Origin: Corallococcus silvisoli
GTDB taxonomy: Bacteria > Myxococcota > Myxococcia > Myxococcales > Myxococcaceae
Length of the DNA stretch: 64,000 nt
Reading direction: 5' to 3'
Assembly: GCF_009909145.1 (NCBI RefSeq)
Contig: NZ_JAAAPJ010000003.1
Span: 186,001 to 250,000, forward strand
The notes under the pieces are model-generated. The model saw nothing but the letters and a program-made list of their open reading frames with translations, ran no database searches and was not told where the DNA came from. Both the position numbers and the translations under genes were made by a program. Below are positions 51,397 through 60,682 of the stretch, piece after piece. Every line of letters starts with the position of its first letter. Positions within the stretch are counted from its first letter, which is position 1.

Positions 51397-52689
51397 TCAC
51401 GCCACCTGTTCGCGCCGAGGACGCGCCACCAGCGCCCGGGCCGCCGCCGTCACGTCGAAGAGGGTGCGGAAGCGACCGGTTTCGACGAGCAGGCTCCGGC
51501 CCAACTGGACACAGCGTGCTTCACAAGCGGCGCGGCGCTCCAGGTCCGCGATGCGCTCCAGGTCCAGGGTGTGCGCCAGTCCGAAGACGCGGCGCAACAG
51601 CTCCGCACCGGCGTACGCCATGCTCTGTTCCAACAGCCGTTGGAGGAAGGCCCGCCGCTCCTGCAAGAGCGCCGAGCGCTCCGCCTCCGTGGTGAGCAGC
51701 ACGGCCGGGTCACCGGCGCCGAGTCCGTGCGCGTCCCACAGCTGGAGGAAGGTGTCATGGAAGGAGGACCACAGCGCCTCCACCGCCTCCAGCACCCACT
51801 CCGCGTAGTCCTCTCGGGGCTCGCGGGCGGTGGAGTGCCCCTCCTGGCTGAAGAAGCCGAGCAGCAGGTGGGCGAGGAGCGAGCCCACGTCGAAGGCCAT
51901 GGGCCCACAGAAGGCGAACTCCTGGTCGATGATCCGCGTGTCCTCCTGGGTCACCATGATGGAGCCGGTGTGGAGGTCGCCGTGGATGAGGGCTTCGGCG
52001 GTGTCCAGGTAGTGGCGCTTCAGTCGGAACGCCGCGAGCTTCAGCGGCACGTCCGCGCGCAGCTCCGCGGCCAGTCCGTCCAGCGCGGGCGAGGTCCAGC
52101 TGTTGCGCGGGTGCACCTGATACGGCTCGGTGAACACCATGTCCTCCATGATGCGGCACATGGCGGTGTTCGCGCAGAACGCCGCCACCTGCCCCTTCTT
52201 CTCCTCCGCTGACAGCGCGAGGCTGGAGGTGAAGAACAGCGACCGCGCCAGGTAGTCCGCCACCTGCCCGGCGAAGCGAGGGTAGCGAATGCCGCGCGTC
52301 ATCCCCTCACGCAGGATGATGTGCGGCGTCAGGCACTCCACGACGATGAGGAACAAGCGCGGGTCATGGTGCAGCACCTCCGGGACGCGCCGCCCCGTGT
52401 GCCGTCCATGCTCGAGCAGGGCAAGGTGTTCGAAGTCGATGCGCTCCAGCGCGAGCGGCCAGGACTCGCCTACCAGTCGAACGTAGGGCAGCGATTGCTT
52501 GACGCACACGTCGCCAGACGGGCCGTGGACCCGGAACACCTGGTTCACGTTTCCATCGCTCGCCTCGTGGACCCGCCAGTCCTCCGGACGCCCTCCCAGC
52601 CTCGCCGCGAGCGGAGGAAGGCCCGCGAGGTAGCCCGGAAGGCTCCGCGCGTGGAGGGGCTCGTATCCTGCGGGAACGCTCAACGCCAT
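51397..52689 (-). CDS. mtnK: S-methyl-5-thioribose kinase family protein
   Basis: The 430-residue protein has the MtnK version of the aminoglycoside-phosphotransferase fold: DGNVNQVFRVHGPSGDVCVK (nucleotide-binding lobe, about 45-65), catalytic EALIHGDLHTGSIMVT (about 230) and RIIDQEFAFCGPMAFDVGSL (metal site, about 250). MtnK phosphorylates methylthioribose, but no mtnA or other methionine-salvage gene is present; here it ends a heptose/amino-sugar operon, so another pentose or heptose may be its substrate. Its ATG overlaps the amine oxidase gene by 10 bp. Confidence 0.83.
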   Translation of the reverse strand: MALSVPAGYEPLHARSLPGYLAGLPPLAARLGGRPEDWRVHEASDGNVNQVFRVHGPSGDVCVKQSLPYVRLVGESWPLALERIDFEHLALLEHGRHTGRRVPEVLHHDPRLFLIVVECLTPHIILREGMTRGIRYPRFAGQVADYLARSLFFTSSLALSAEEKKGQVAAFCANTAMCRIMEDMVFTEPYQVHPRNSWTSPALDGLAAELRADVPLKLAAFRLKRHYLDTAEALIHGDLHTGSIMVTQEDTRIIDQEFAFCGPMAFDVGSLLAHLLLGFFSQEGHSTAREPREDYAEWVLEAVEALWSSFHDTFLQLWDAHGLGAGDPAVLLTTEAERSALLQERRAFLQRLLEQSMAYAGAELLRRVFGLAHTLDLERIADLERRAACEARCVQLGRSLLVETGRFRTLFDVTAAARALVARPRREQVA

Positions 52690-54365
52690 GGTGTTCCTCC
52701 TTCTGGAAGGTGTCTGGCTTTCAGGTCGCGAGGCCCCAGGCGGGTTCCCTCGCGGCGCAACCAGGACGGCCACGCCAGCCCCAGGTGGTCTTGCAGGGTG
52801 CACTCCGCCGCACCCAGCGAGCCGTGGACCGAGCCCGGGTCGTGCGACCAGCAATCGCTGACAATGAAGACCTCCTCGTCCGCGAGGGGTCGCCGCATGG
52901 CGGGGATGACCTCGCGCGAGACGGCGTGCTCCCGCCACACGTGCCATGCCGCGCCATGCGGTGACGTGGACCAGTCCTGACAGCGGGCGGCGATGGGCAG
53001 CGGCGCATCCTCGACGCCGTGGAGCTCCAGCAACATCGCGTGGGCTCGCGCCACCATGCGCCGGCTGGCGGGCGCTACGTTGGGGAGTTGGATCGGGCCG
53101 GAGCCACCGGGTGCATCGGGGAAGGGCTCGCCCGAGCGCAGGCTGCTCCAGTACTCCGCGTCCGTTCCGCTGGCGTAGGCCGCGAGCAGCAGCCCGGGGC
53201 CGGACGACTCCGGCGTCGTTCCACGCCAGTACCAGAGCTGACGAAGCGGTAGGTCGGTCGTGCTGCGCCCCTTCGTGACGCCCATCCGCTCCCACCAGGG
53301 AAAGGGATACGCGAGGAACAGCTTCACGGCCGACACCCCACGCACGCTCTCCAGGCCGTGGCGCACCCCGGGGTCCTGGAGCAGGAAGGTTTCAGGGTCC
53401 AGGCGAGCCAGGGCGTGTTGTGGGAGGGCCAGCATCACCGCCCGGGCCCGCACCCGGCGCCAGCGCGGTGACTGCCCATCGCGGTCAGGACACTCGAAGT
53501 GGAGCACGTAGGCCCTGCCCCCCTCCGGCGCGGTGCTCCGATCGATGCGTCGGAGGAGATGTCGCGGCCGGGTGGTCCCTCCCGCCGAGAGGAAGCGCTC
53601 GTGAAGCGCGCGAGGCAGCGTGTCGAAGCCCCCGGTGAGGCACCGGTAGCGCCCAGACACCGGCGCATGGAAGAGGACGTCCAGCCAGTCGGAGGCGTTG
53701 CCATTCGCCGCCAGCCCATCGTAGCCGCCGGTGTCCTGGAGGAGTTGGATGGCTTCCTGGCCCAGCACCAGGGTCAACAGGCTCCACCATGACTGCTCGT
53801 GCAGCCGTGCGCCGTCCAGCAGGGCCCCGTCCTTGCTTCGCGCATACTCCTCCGCGAGCGCCCCAGCCTCGTCCCACCGCCCCGCATCGAAGGCGGCGTG
53901 GTAGCGCGAGCGAAGGGACCCGAACCCCGGCAGCGCGGCCTCCACCCCCCACGCCTCCAGCTCCGCGATCCCCCGTCCCTGCTCCGATGGACGCAGGCGG
54001 TAGGGCAGCACGCCGGGGTGCTTCGCGAGCGCTTCCGCCGTCAGCTCGCGCTGCCGGAAGCGGCCGCCACGCACGTAGGTGAAGTTCTCCGGCTGCCCGA
54101 AGTGGAAGTCCTCCACCTGCGCGCCCAGTCCCAGGTGCTGGATGAGGTCGGACACGAGGTGGAGCTGATCATGGAAGCGCATCCCACCCAGCTCGGCGTG
54201 GCCCCCCGGCAGTCCCGGAAGCTCCACGGACCAGAGCCGCCCACCCACGCGGCCGGAGGCTTCGTAGAGCCCCACCCGGCCCCGGAGCCGAGGTGAGCCG
54301 TCATGCGTGAGGCGATAGCCCAGGTAGCACCCGCCCACGCCCGCACCGACGATGGCGACCTCCAC
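52680..54365 (-). CDS. FAD-dependent amine oxidase-like protein
   Basis: The 561-residue protein has an N-terminal FAD Rossmann motif (VAIVGAGVGGCYLGYRL), the amine-oxidase signature YEASGRVGGRLWSVELPGL with the following AELGGMRFHD, and a C-terminal FAD stretch (EVFIVSDCWSHDPGSVHGSL). These place it with flavin monoamine oxidases and phytoene desaturase relatives. In the operon it could oxidise an amine or amino-sugar. It overlaps mtnK by 10 bp and lies 29 bp after the GT9 gene. Confidence 0.82.
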   Translation of the reverse strand: MEVAIVGAGVGGCYLGYRLTHDGSPRLRGRVGLYEASGRVGGRLWSVELPGLPGGHAELGGMRFHDQLHLVSDLIQHLGLGAQVEDFHFGQPENFTYVRGGRFRQRELTAEALAKHPGVLPYRLRPSEQGRGIAELEAWGVEAALPGFGSLRSRYHAAFDAGRWDEAGALAEEYARSKDGALLDGARLHEQSWWSLLTLVLGQEAIQLLQDTGGYDGLAANGNASDWLDVLFHAPVSGRYRCLTGGFDTLPRALHERFLSAGGTTRPRHLLRRIDRSTAPEGGRAYVLHFECPDRDGQSPRWRRVRARAVMLALPQHALARLDPETFLLQDPGVRHGLESVRGVSAVKLFLAYPFPWWERMGVTKGRSTTDLPLRQLWYWRGTTPESSGPGLLLAAYASGTDAEYWSSLRSGEPFPDAPGGSGPIQLPNVAPASRRMVARAHAMLLELHGVEDAPLPIAARCQDWSTSPHGAAWHVWREHAVSREVIPAMRRPLADEEVFIVSDCWSHDPGSVHGSLGAAECTLQDHLGLAWPSWLRREGTRLGPRDLKARHLPEGGTPWR

Positions 54366-54394
54366 CTCCTCGTGCGGGCCGGTGGCGTCCAGGC

Positions 54395-55459
54395 TCAGAC
54401 CTCACCCACCGCGCGGAGGATGCGCTCCGGGGAGATCAAATCCATACAGTCACGCTGGGCGCAGCGCGCGTCGAAGTCCTGCTTGTAACACATCAGACAT
54501 GGCACCTCCGGCTCCAGCACCGTGCCGCGCCCGTACATGTAGAACTCATGTTTGTTGAAGGTGTTGTTCAACAGGACGATGCGCTTGCGCAGCCCCACGG
54601 CCGCGTGGAACGCGAACGTCACCGACGTGACCACCACGTCCGCGAGGCTCAGCAGGCCGATGAACCCGGCGAAGGGCTGGACGCCGAAGTAATGGACGCC
54701 CGCCGCCGCGGAGATCTCCTCGTTGCGCGCATGCTCCTCCGGCCCGCCCACCAGCACGACCTCGCGGCCGGAGTCCTTCAGACGCAGGGCCAGCTCCGTC
54801 CAACGGGCCGGCGAGTAGAGGCGCGGCTTCCACTGGCTGCCAGCGCCCGTGTTGAGCATCACCACCTGCTTGCCGGGAGCCAGCGGCACCGAGGGGACCT
54901 CGAACTCCGGCAGGAGGTATTCCTCTTCCTGGAAGGTGTAGCCGCAGATCTCGAAGAGCTCTTCGACATAGTGCTTCCGGTTGGCCTTCATCAGGTCGTC
55001 GAACACCCCCGTGCGCCACTTGCGCTGGCTGTCTTCGTCGAACGGGAGGATGACGCCATCCTTCTGCGTGAAGCCCTTCTTGACCCGGGCGTCGACCCGG
55101 TTCGCCAGCGCGCAGGCCTCCACGTCCTTGTCCAGGGACAGCAGGAGGTCGAACTTCAAGTCCATCACCGTCAGCGTGCCGGCCAGGTCGAAGCGGAGGA
55201 CCTTGAAGACCTCGCGCCGGGGAATCAGCTCCGGGTGGTTCGTGAGCCAGAAGATCCGCGCGCCGGGGTGCTGGCGCTGGATGGCCCGCAGGAGTGGGGT
55301 GTTGCGCACCACCTCGCCCGCGGCCTGGAGCTTGATGATGAGCACGTTGCCGGTCGCGGGCTGGTAGCTCGTGCAGCCCCCACAGTGGACGCCCCGCTCC
55401 TTGTGGGGCCCACAAGGCTTGTAGCCATTGAAGTGAAGACAGTCGGTCCGGATGTCCAT
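54395..55459 (-). CDS. GT9 (heptosyltransferase-like) glycosyltransferase with Cys clusters
   Basis: The 354-residue protein has GT9 features: NVLIIKLQAAGEVVRNTPLL at the first Rossmann strand, AIQRQHPGARIFWLTNHPEL, LNTGAGSQWKPRLYSPARWT and EVVLVGGPEEHARNEEISAA in the nucleotide-sugar domain. It starts with a four-Cys cluster (C7, C16, C26, C29) and ends with another set (PCLMCYKQDFDARCAQRDCM), which could bind metal. It probably transfers the heptose made by the neighbouring enzymes to an unknown acceptor. ATG 55459. Confidence 0.83.
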   Translation of the reverse strand: MDIRTDCLHFNGYKPCGPHKERGVHCGGCTSYQPATGNVLIIKLQAAGEVVRNTPLLRAIQRQHPGARIFWLTNHPELIPRREVFKVLRFDLAGTLTVMDLKFDLLLSLDKDVEACALANRVDARVKKGFTQKDGVILPFDEDSQRKWRTGVFDDLMKANRKHYVEELFEICGYTFQEEEYLLPEFEVPSVPLAPGKQVVMLNTGAGSQWKPRLYSPARWTELALRLKDSGREVVLVGGPEEHARNEEISAAAGVHYFGVQPFAGFIGLLSLADVVVTSVTFAFHAAVGLRKRIVLLNNTFNKHEFYMYGRGTVLEPEVPCLMCYKQDFDARCAQRDCMDLISPERILRAVGEV

Positions 55460-55476
55460 GGGTGCCTTCGCCGGCG

Positions 55477-56805
55477 CTAGGCGCGGTCGCACGCGAGGGC
55501 CTGGACCTCTGGGTCCAGGTCCATCAGCGTGCCGCGCAGGATGTCCACGAGGTGGTCCAGCTCCGCGTCCGTGACGTTGTACGGTGGCATCGCGAGGATG
55601 GAGTCACCGCTGCCGTCCGGCAGGTAGCCGATGGAGAAGTAGAAGTTGCCGCCTCGGGCCATGGCCCGTTGCAGCACCCGCTCCGCCAGCTTCGCCGACC
55701 GTGGGAAGGCTCGGCGCGTGGCCTTGTCCGCGACCAGCTCGAAGCCGCAGAACAGCCCCAGCCCCCGCACATCGTCCACCCACGAGAGCGCGGTCAGCTC
55801 CCGCAGCCGCTCGCGCAGCGCCTCTCCCTGACGCCGGACGCGGGCCAGCAGGCCGTGCTGCTCCACGTGCTCCAGCACCCGGAGGCCGATGGACGCGGCG
55901 ACCGAGTGGTTCGTGAACGTGAAGCCATGAGCGAAGTTGCCGCCGTCCCGGTGGATGCCCTCCACGAGGGTGCGGCTGGCGTAGACCGCGGACAGGGGAA
56001 CCAGCCCGGCCGCCATCCCCTTTCCCTGGATGATGATGTCCGGCTTGACGCCAGAGAGGGAGGAGGCGAACCACTCCCCGCAGCGGCCAAAACCACACAT
56101 CACCTCGTCGAAGATGAGCGCGATGTCATGGCGGTCGCAGATCTCCCGCACCCGCTGGAGGTAGCCGGGCGGCGGAACCCCGATGCCCATGGACGCGCCA
56201 ATCACCGGCTCGACGATGAAGGCCAGACAGTTCTCGGGCCCCTCTTCGAGGAGCTTTCGCTCCAGCGCCTCGGCGCAGGCCTCGCCCGACTCCTCCGGCC
56301 TCCGGTAGCCGTCCGGCGCGGGGACGAAACACTGCTCGTGCAACAGCCCCTGGAACAGCAGGCGGTCTCTCGGCTTGCCCGTCACCGCCAGCGCGAGGCC
56401 GGTGGCCCCGTGGTAGCCGGGCTGGGTGGCGATCACCTTGCGCTTGCGCCGCGTGCCCGTCTTGCCGGCGTAATACTGGTACGCCAGCTTGATGGCCGTC
56501 TCCACCGCGTCCGAGCCGCTGCCCATCAGCAGGACGTGGGAGATGTTGTCCGGGGCCAGCGCGACCAGCCGCTCGCCATAGGCCTCCAGATCCATCGTCG
56601 TGAACTGGGTGCCGTGGAGGTAGCTGACGTGGCGCATCGACTCGGCGGCCTGGAGGGCCAGCTCCTCCAGGCCGTGTCCCAGGATGGCCACTCCCGCGCC
56701 TCCCACGGCGTCGAGCCAGACATGGCCCTCGTCGTCATGGAGGTAGGCGCCCTGCCCCCGGATGATGCGCGGGTAGCGATGTTCGAACCTGCGGTGGAAC
56801 AGCAT
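55477..56805 (-). CDS. PLP-dependent class III aminotransferase
   Basis: The 442-residue protein has the class III aminotransferase pattern: YLHDDEGHVWLDAVGGAGVA at the start, LLMGSGSDAVETAIKLAYQY, then LIFDEVMCGFGRCGEW (Asp binding the PLP ring) and KPDIIIQGKGMAAGLVPLS with the PLP Lys. Such enzymes aminate omega-aldehydes or ketones. With the oxidoreductases and heptose enzymes it could install an amino group. It lies 9 bp after the P-loop kinase gene. Confidence 0.88.
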   Translation of the reverse strand: MLFHRRFEHRYPRIIRGQGAYLHDDEGHVWLDAVGGAGVAILGHGLEELALQAAESMRHVSYLHGTQFTTMDLEAYGERLVALAPDNISHVLLMGSGSDAVETAIKLAYQYYAGKTGTRRKRKVIATQPGYHGATGLALAVTGKPRDRLLFQGLLHEQCFVPAPDGYRRPEESGEACAEALERKLLEEGPENCLAFIVEPVIGASMGIGVPPPGYLQRVREICDRHDIALIFDEVMCGFGRCGEWFASSLSGVKPDIIIQGKGMAAGLVPLSAVYASRTLVEGIHRDGGNFAHGFTFTNHSVAASIGLRVLEHVEQHGLLARVRRQGEALRERLRELTALSWVDDVRGLGLFCGFELVADKATRRAFPRSAKLAERVLQRAMARGGNFYFSIGYLPDGSGDSILAMPPYNVTDAELDHLVDILRGTLMDLDPEVQALACDRA

Positions 56806-56814
56806 GGTGGCTCC

Positions 56815-57402
56815 CTAGGGCGCGAGGACGTAGTCGAGGGCCCGCTGCGCGCAGGCCTCGGGGGTGTGGCGGAACCAGGTGTCGACCACCCGGTGGGGCA
56901 ACGGCGGCGGGACGAAGCGCGCCTTGACGTCGAAGTACTCGGCGGGCGTCGTGCACCCTCCGCAGTAGCCAGCGCCCGCGCGGCGGCCCAGCAGCTCCCG
57001 CACCGCCTCCGGGGAGTCGTCCGCGGGCCGCAACCACAGCACCTTGAACCGGACCCCCGGGTGCGGCGCCATCACCGCCTGGAGGAAGCGCCAGCTCGAG
57101 GGCCGAGAGTAGGTGGAGACGACGACGAGCGAGCGCTTCGGCTCAGCGACCTCCAGGTGGATGCGCACCGCCTGATGAAGCAGCTCATAGGCCATGGCCA
57201 TCCGGTTGAGGTTGCGCCGCCGGCCCGCGTCGGTGGTCCACCAGTCCTCCTCCGGCAACCCGAGGCCCGCGCGGGCCAGCACGTCGACATCGACGACGTG
57301 GGCGCCCAGCTCCCGGCCCACCCGCGCGGCCGTCTCGCTCTTGCCGGAGAGCGGCCAGCCGCAGAGGACGGTGACCTGCGCTCCCTCCGGCCCCGCGCTC
57401 AT
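56815..57402 (-). CDS. P-loop kinase-like ATPase
   Basis: The 195-residue protein has Walker A as GWPLSGKSE (about residues 14-22) and a Walker B-like LVVVSTYSRP (about 97-106), as in AAA_33/zeta-toxin-type small-molecule kinases. A CGGCTTPAEYFDV segment near residue 140 is unusual. It overlaps the IMPase gene by 4 bp. A kinase acting on a sugar or metabolite of this pathway is likely; the exact substrate is unknown. Confidence 0.72.
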   Translation of the reverse strand: MSAGPEGAQVTVLCGWPLSGKSETAARVGRELGAHVVDVDVLARAGLGLPEEDWWTTDAGRRRNLNRMAMAYELLHQAVRIHLEVAEPKRSLVVVSTYSRPSSWRFLQAVMAPHPGVRFKVLWLRPADDSPEAVRELLGRRAGAGYCGGCTTPAEYFDVKARFVPPPLPHRVVDTWFRHTPEACAQRALDYVLAP

Positions 57403-58250
57403 GTCCCCCTCCGGGACATCCCCGCGCCGCGCAGGTGGCCCAGCAGGTCCGCGTGAAGGGGCCCGTTGGAGAAGAGCAGTTCGGTGCAGTGATTCAGCGA
57501 GTGGGGCGACCCGTCGAAGCACGTCACCTGCCCTCCCGCCTCCTCCACCAGTCCGATGGACGGCAGGTGGTCCCAGGGCTTGTTGCCGATGGCGACAATG
57601 GCATCCACGCTCACCGGGAGGTGCGCGCCCCGCACCAGCCGTGTCCCGGCCCAGCAGAAGGCGCCGAAGTTGCGGATCCGCGTGACGGCCGCCACCAGGG
57701 GGGGATGGTAGAGCGCGCCCACCGTGGGCGTCGTCCCGTCGAACGCGATGGAGGCCTTCGCGAGCTCGCGCACCCCGGAGACACGCAGCCGCAGCTCCGT
57801 CTCTCCGCGCAGCACCACATACGCCCCCGCGCCGCGCCGGCTCACGTGGAGGCCCGAACCGCCGAGCCGCTCCTCGGTGGGCAGGAAGATGACGGACTCC
57901 TCCACGCGACCGCCCACCACGGTGGCGAACTGGAGGCCGAAGAGCGGCGCGCCGAGCAGCAGGCTGTTCGTCCCATCCACCAGGTCCACCGCGCAGCAGT
58001 CCCCCTCCGGCGGCCAGCGGGACAGCCCCTCCTCGTTGAGAGGGAGGCCCGGGTAGCGGTGAGCGAGGAACGCGGACGTGCGCTCGCGCAGCTCGTCGAT
58101 GACGCCGTACACCAGCCCTCCATCCGCCTTCGGGCCTGGAGCGCCGAGCGACCCCTCCAGCAGGCGCGACCAGAGGGGCGCGAGCTCCACCGCGAGGAAG
58201 CGCCAGAGCGAGCGCGTCTCGACGCCGCTGTCGCGGGCGTCACTTCCCAT
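57399..58250 (-). CDS. Inositol-monophosphatase family phosphatase
   Basis: The 283-residue protein has the IMPase metal motif as CCAVDLVDGTNSLLLGAP (the D-x-x-DGT-x-N core), an upstream LPLNEEGLSRWPPEGD in the place of the E-E site, and a late AIGNKPWDHLPSIGLVEEAG in the place of W-D-x-x-A-G. It probably removes a phosphate from a sugar or cyclitol phosphate in the pathway. It overlaps gmhA by 11 bp. ATG 58250. Confidence 0.82.
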   Translation of the reverse strand: MGSDARDSGVETRSLWRFLAVELAPLWSRLLEGSLGAPGPKADGGLVYGVIDELRERTSAFLAHRYPGLPLNEEGLSRWPPEGDCCAVDLVDGTNSLLLGAPLFGLQFATVVGGRVEESVIFLPTEERLGGSGLHVSRRGAGAYVVLRGETELRLRVSGVRELAKASIAFDGTTPTVGALYHPPLVAAVTRIRNFGAFCWAGTRLVRGAHLPVSVDAIVAIGNKPWDHLPSIGLVEEAGGQVTCFDGSPHSLNHCTELLFSNGPLHADLLGHLRGAGMSRRGT

Positions 58251-58905
58251 GGCCCACGCTCCATCCCGCGGCGGCCACCGGCTGGGCCACCATCCCGCTC
58301 TCCACCAGCATGCACAGCAGGTGCGCGATGGTGATGTGGCACTCCTGGACGTGCTGCACGTTGGTGCTGGGCACGCGGACACAGACGTCCGCGAGGGCCA
58401 GGAGCCTGCCTCCGCCGCTGCCCGTGAGCGCCACCGTCCGCAAGCCCTGGAGCCGGGCGCAGCGGAAGGCCCGGACCACGTTCTCGGACTCGCCGCTGGT
58501 GCTGATGCCGATGAGCACGTCCCCAGGTCGTCCCAGCGCCTGCACCTGCCGCTCGAAGATGTGGCCGAAGCCGAAGTCGTTGGCGTGCGCGGTGATGAGC
58601 GACGTGTCCGTCGTCAGCGCGATGGCCGCGAGCCCCGGCCGCTCGAAGTCATGGCTCAGCGCGCTGACGAACTCGGCCGCCAGGTGCTGGCAGTCGGCGG
58701 CGCTGCCCCCGTTGCCGCAGAGCAGGAGCTTCCCTCCGGACTGGAGCGCCTGGGACAGCAGCCCCGCGGCGTCCTGGATTTCCCGCTCGCAGTTCACCAG
58801 CAGCCGCTGCTTGACGTCGATGCTTCCCAGGACGTGCTGCCTCACGAGCCGCGTGCCCTCGTCGATACGGCCCGCCCCTTCTTCCCGCGTCAGCTCCAGT
58901 TCCAT
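58240..58905 (-). CDS. gmhA: Sedoheptulose-7-phosphate isomerase GmhA
   Basis: The 221-residue protein has a SIS domain with the GmhA signature KLLLCGNGGSAADCQHLAAE, FVSALSHDFERPGLAAIALT, TSLITAHANDFGFGHIFERQ, GDVLIGISTSGESENVVRAF and the C-terminal HITIAHLLCMLVE. GmhA turns sedoheptulose 7-phosphate into D-glycero-D-manno-heptose 7-phosphate, the first step of nucleotide-heptose synthesis. It overlaps gmhB by 16 bp. Confidence 0.92.
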   Translation of the reverse strand: MELELTREEGAGRIDEGTRLVRQHVLGSIDVKQRLLVNCEREIQDAAGLLSQALQSGGKLLLCGNGGSAADCQHLAAEFVSALSHDFERPGLAAIALTTDTSLITAHANDFGFGHIFERQVQALGRPGDVLIGISTSGESENVVRAFRCARLQGLRTVALTGSGGGRLLALADVCVRVPSTNVQHVQECHITIAHLLCMLVESGMVAQPVAAAGWSVGHGK

Positions 58906-59474
58906 CTGCGACCTCCGTGGATGAGCCGCTGGACGAGCTCCGCGGCGTGCGACAAGTCGTCAACGGCCTGACTGGGCTGGGGCAGCCGCGCGAGCTCCAC
59001 GCTGGCGCCATGGCCCGTCCGGACCAGGAAGGGCATCGCCCCCAGGCGGTGGCCCCAGGCGATGTCCCCGGGCTTGTCCCCCACCACGAAGCTGCGGGAG
59101 AGGTCGATGCCCAGGTCCGCCGCCGCCTGGAGCCCCAGCCCCGGCATGGGCTTGCGGCACGCGCAGCCGGCGTCGGGCAGGTGGGGGCAAACATAGGTGG
59201 CGTCCAGGTGCAGGCCCTCACGCGCGAGCAGTTCGCCCACCCGGGCATGGACCTCGTCGACCCGCTTCATGTCGAAGTAGCCCCGCGCGACGCCGGACTG
59301 ATTGGTGACGACGACCAGGCCCAGCCCCAGCTCCCGGAACCGGCGCAGGCCGCGGACGGCGTTGGGCAGCAGCCGGACCGCCTCCACGTCGCGCAGGTAG
59401 TTCCGCTCCTCGATGAGCGTGCCGTCCCGGTCCAGCAGGACGAACGGCCGTCCGGTGGCGGGCTTCAGCACCAT
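58890..59474 (-). CDS. gmhB: D-glycero-D-manno-heptose-1,7-bisphosphate 7-phosphatase GmhB
   Basis: The 194-residue HAD phosphatase has FVLLDRDGTLIEERNYL (catalytic DxD near residues 15-17), VVVTNQSGVARGYFD, a Zn-loop CPHLPDAGCACRKPMPGLGL with C-x-H and C-x-C ligands typical of GmhB, and SFVVGDKPGDIAWGHRLGA. It removes the 7-phosphate of heptose bisphosphate between the two HldE steps. Start at ATG 59474, overlapping the oxidoreductase gene by 10 bp. Confidence 0.92.
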   Translation of the reverse strand: MVLKPATGRPFVLLDRDGTLIEERNYLRDVEAVRLLPNAVRGLRRFRELGLGLVVVTNQSGVARGYFDMKRVDEVHARVGELLAREGLHLDATYVCPHLPDAGCACRKPMPGLGLQAAADLGIDLSRSFVVGDKPGDIAWGHRLGAMPFLVRTGHGASVELARLPQPSQAVDDLSHAAELVQRLIHGGRRWNWS

Positions 59475-60679
59475 GCCCGCGCCTCGTCCCAGGGAAGCGG
59501 CGCGAGCGCCGGACGCGGCCAGCCCTGCGTGGAGGGCATGGGGCAGCGGCCGGGCCGCATCCCGCCAAGCGACAGCCGCGCCTCCACCTGCTCCGCGACG
59601 AGCGGCGCGAAGGCCAGCTTGGTGGGCCAGACCTGGGTCACGGCCCCCGCCCGCGCGAGCACCGGGCCATCCGGGCGCTGCCCCGACGCGTGCCGTCCCT
59701 CCGCCCGGTCCACGGACAGCACCGCGCCCGCGCAGGACGCCAGGTCCACGCCGGGCACCAGCCGCGACAGCTCCTCGCGGGCGCGGCGCACCTGCGCCTC
59801 CGGCTCGCGGGCCACGCCGGACTCCGCCAGTTCGCCGCCCACGTACCAGACCGGCGTCCCCCGCGCGTCGCGGTGGCTGGTGACGGTGACGCGAGGAGCG
59901 GCGCCCGTCCCCAGCCAGTGCGCGTACAGCTCCGGCAGCGCGCCGCGCAGCATCACCATGCACAGGGGCCGCCGCTGCATCGGAGCGGCGCCCGAAGGAA
60001 TCATCCGCCCCAGTCCCTCGTTGCCAGCGCCCGCGCAGAGCACCACATGCCCGCCGAGGATCCGCAGCCGTCGCCCCTCTCGGTCACGGACCTCCAGCCC
60101 GGTGACGTCCCCCGCGTCCTGGAGCAGCCGCGTCCCATCCGCGTCCACCGCCAGCAGGGCGTCCGCGTGCGCGTGGCCCAGCGCCGCGAGGACCGACCTC
60201 ACGTCCACCACGGGCTCGTCGAGCTGATAGACGCCGCCCCGGGCGGAGGGCCCCAGCGCCGCGGCGAAGGGCTCCGGAACCTGTCCGGAGTCAACGCGGT
60301 TCACCCGGCCCTGGAGCATCCGGCTGGCGAGGAAGCCCGCCAGCCTCCAGCCCGAGACCAGGTACTGGTGCGCGGACAGGAGCCGGGCGCCGCGCAGGTC
60401 CGGCGTCCGCGCGCCCTCAAGGCAATCGCGCCAGCGCGCGGGCATGTGCGTCAGCGCGCGGCTCGCCTCCGACAGCGCCCCGCCGAGCGCGTACTTCAGG
60501 CCCCCGTGGATGATGCCCTGCGAGCAGAGCGTCTGGCCGGCCCCCAGCGCTCGGGCCTCGCACAGGACGGCGGCGTAGCCTCGCGCGCGCAGGTGCGCCA
60601 GCAGCCAGAGCCCCGTGATGCCGCCGCCCAGGATGACCACGTCCGCGCGGATGTCCTCGATGAGGGCGTTCGCTCCCAT
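59465..60679 (-). CDS. FAD-dependent oxidoreductase (DAO family)
   Basis: The 404-residue protein has an FAD Rossmann motif (DVVILGGGITGLWLLAHLRA, about residues 13-32), the DAO-type stretch CSQGIIHGGLKYALGG and a later GGHVVLCAGAGNEGLG. The fold is that of glycine oxidase, glycerol-3-phosphate dehydrogenase and 2-hydroxyacid oxidases. In this operon it may oxidise a hydroxyl or amine of the heptose product. It lies 3 bp after hldE and overlaps gmhB. Confidence 0.83.
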   Translation of the reverse strand: MGANALIEDIRADVVILGGGITGLWLLAHLRARGYAAVLCEARALGAGQTLCSQGIIHGGLKYALGGALSEASRALTHMPARWRDCLEGARTPDLRGARLLSAHQYLVSGWRLAGFLASRMLQGRVNRVDSGQVPEPFAAALGPSARGGVYQLDEPVVDVRSVLAALGHAHADALLAVDADGTRLLQDAGDVTGLEVRDREGRRLRILGGHVVLCAGAGNEGLGRMIPSGAAPMQRRPLCMVMLRGALPELYAHWLGTGAAPRVTVTSHRDARGTPVWYVGGELAESGVAREPEAQVRRAREELSRLVPGVDLASCAGAVLSVDRAEGRHASGQRPDGPVLARAGAVTQVWPTKLAFAPLVAEQVEARLSLGGMRPGRCPMPSTQGWPRPALAPLPWDEARAWC

Positions 60680-60682
60680 GGC

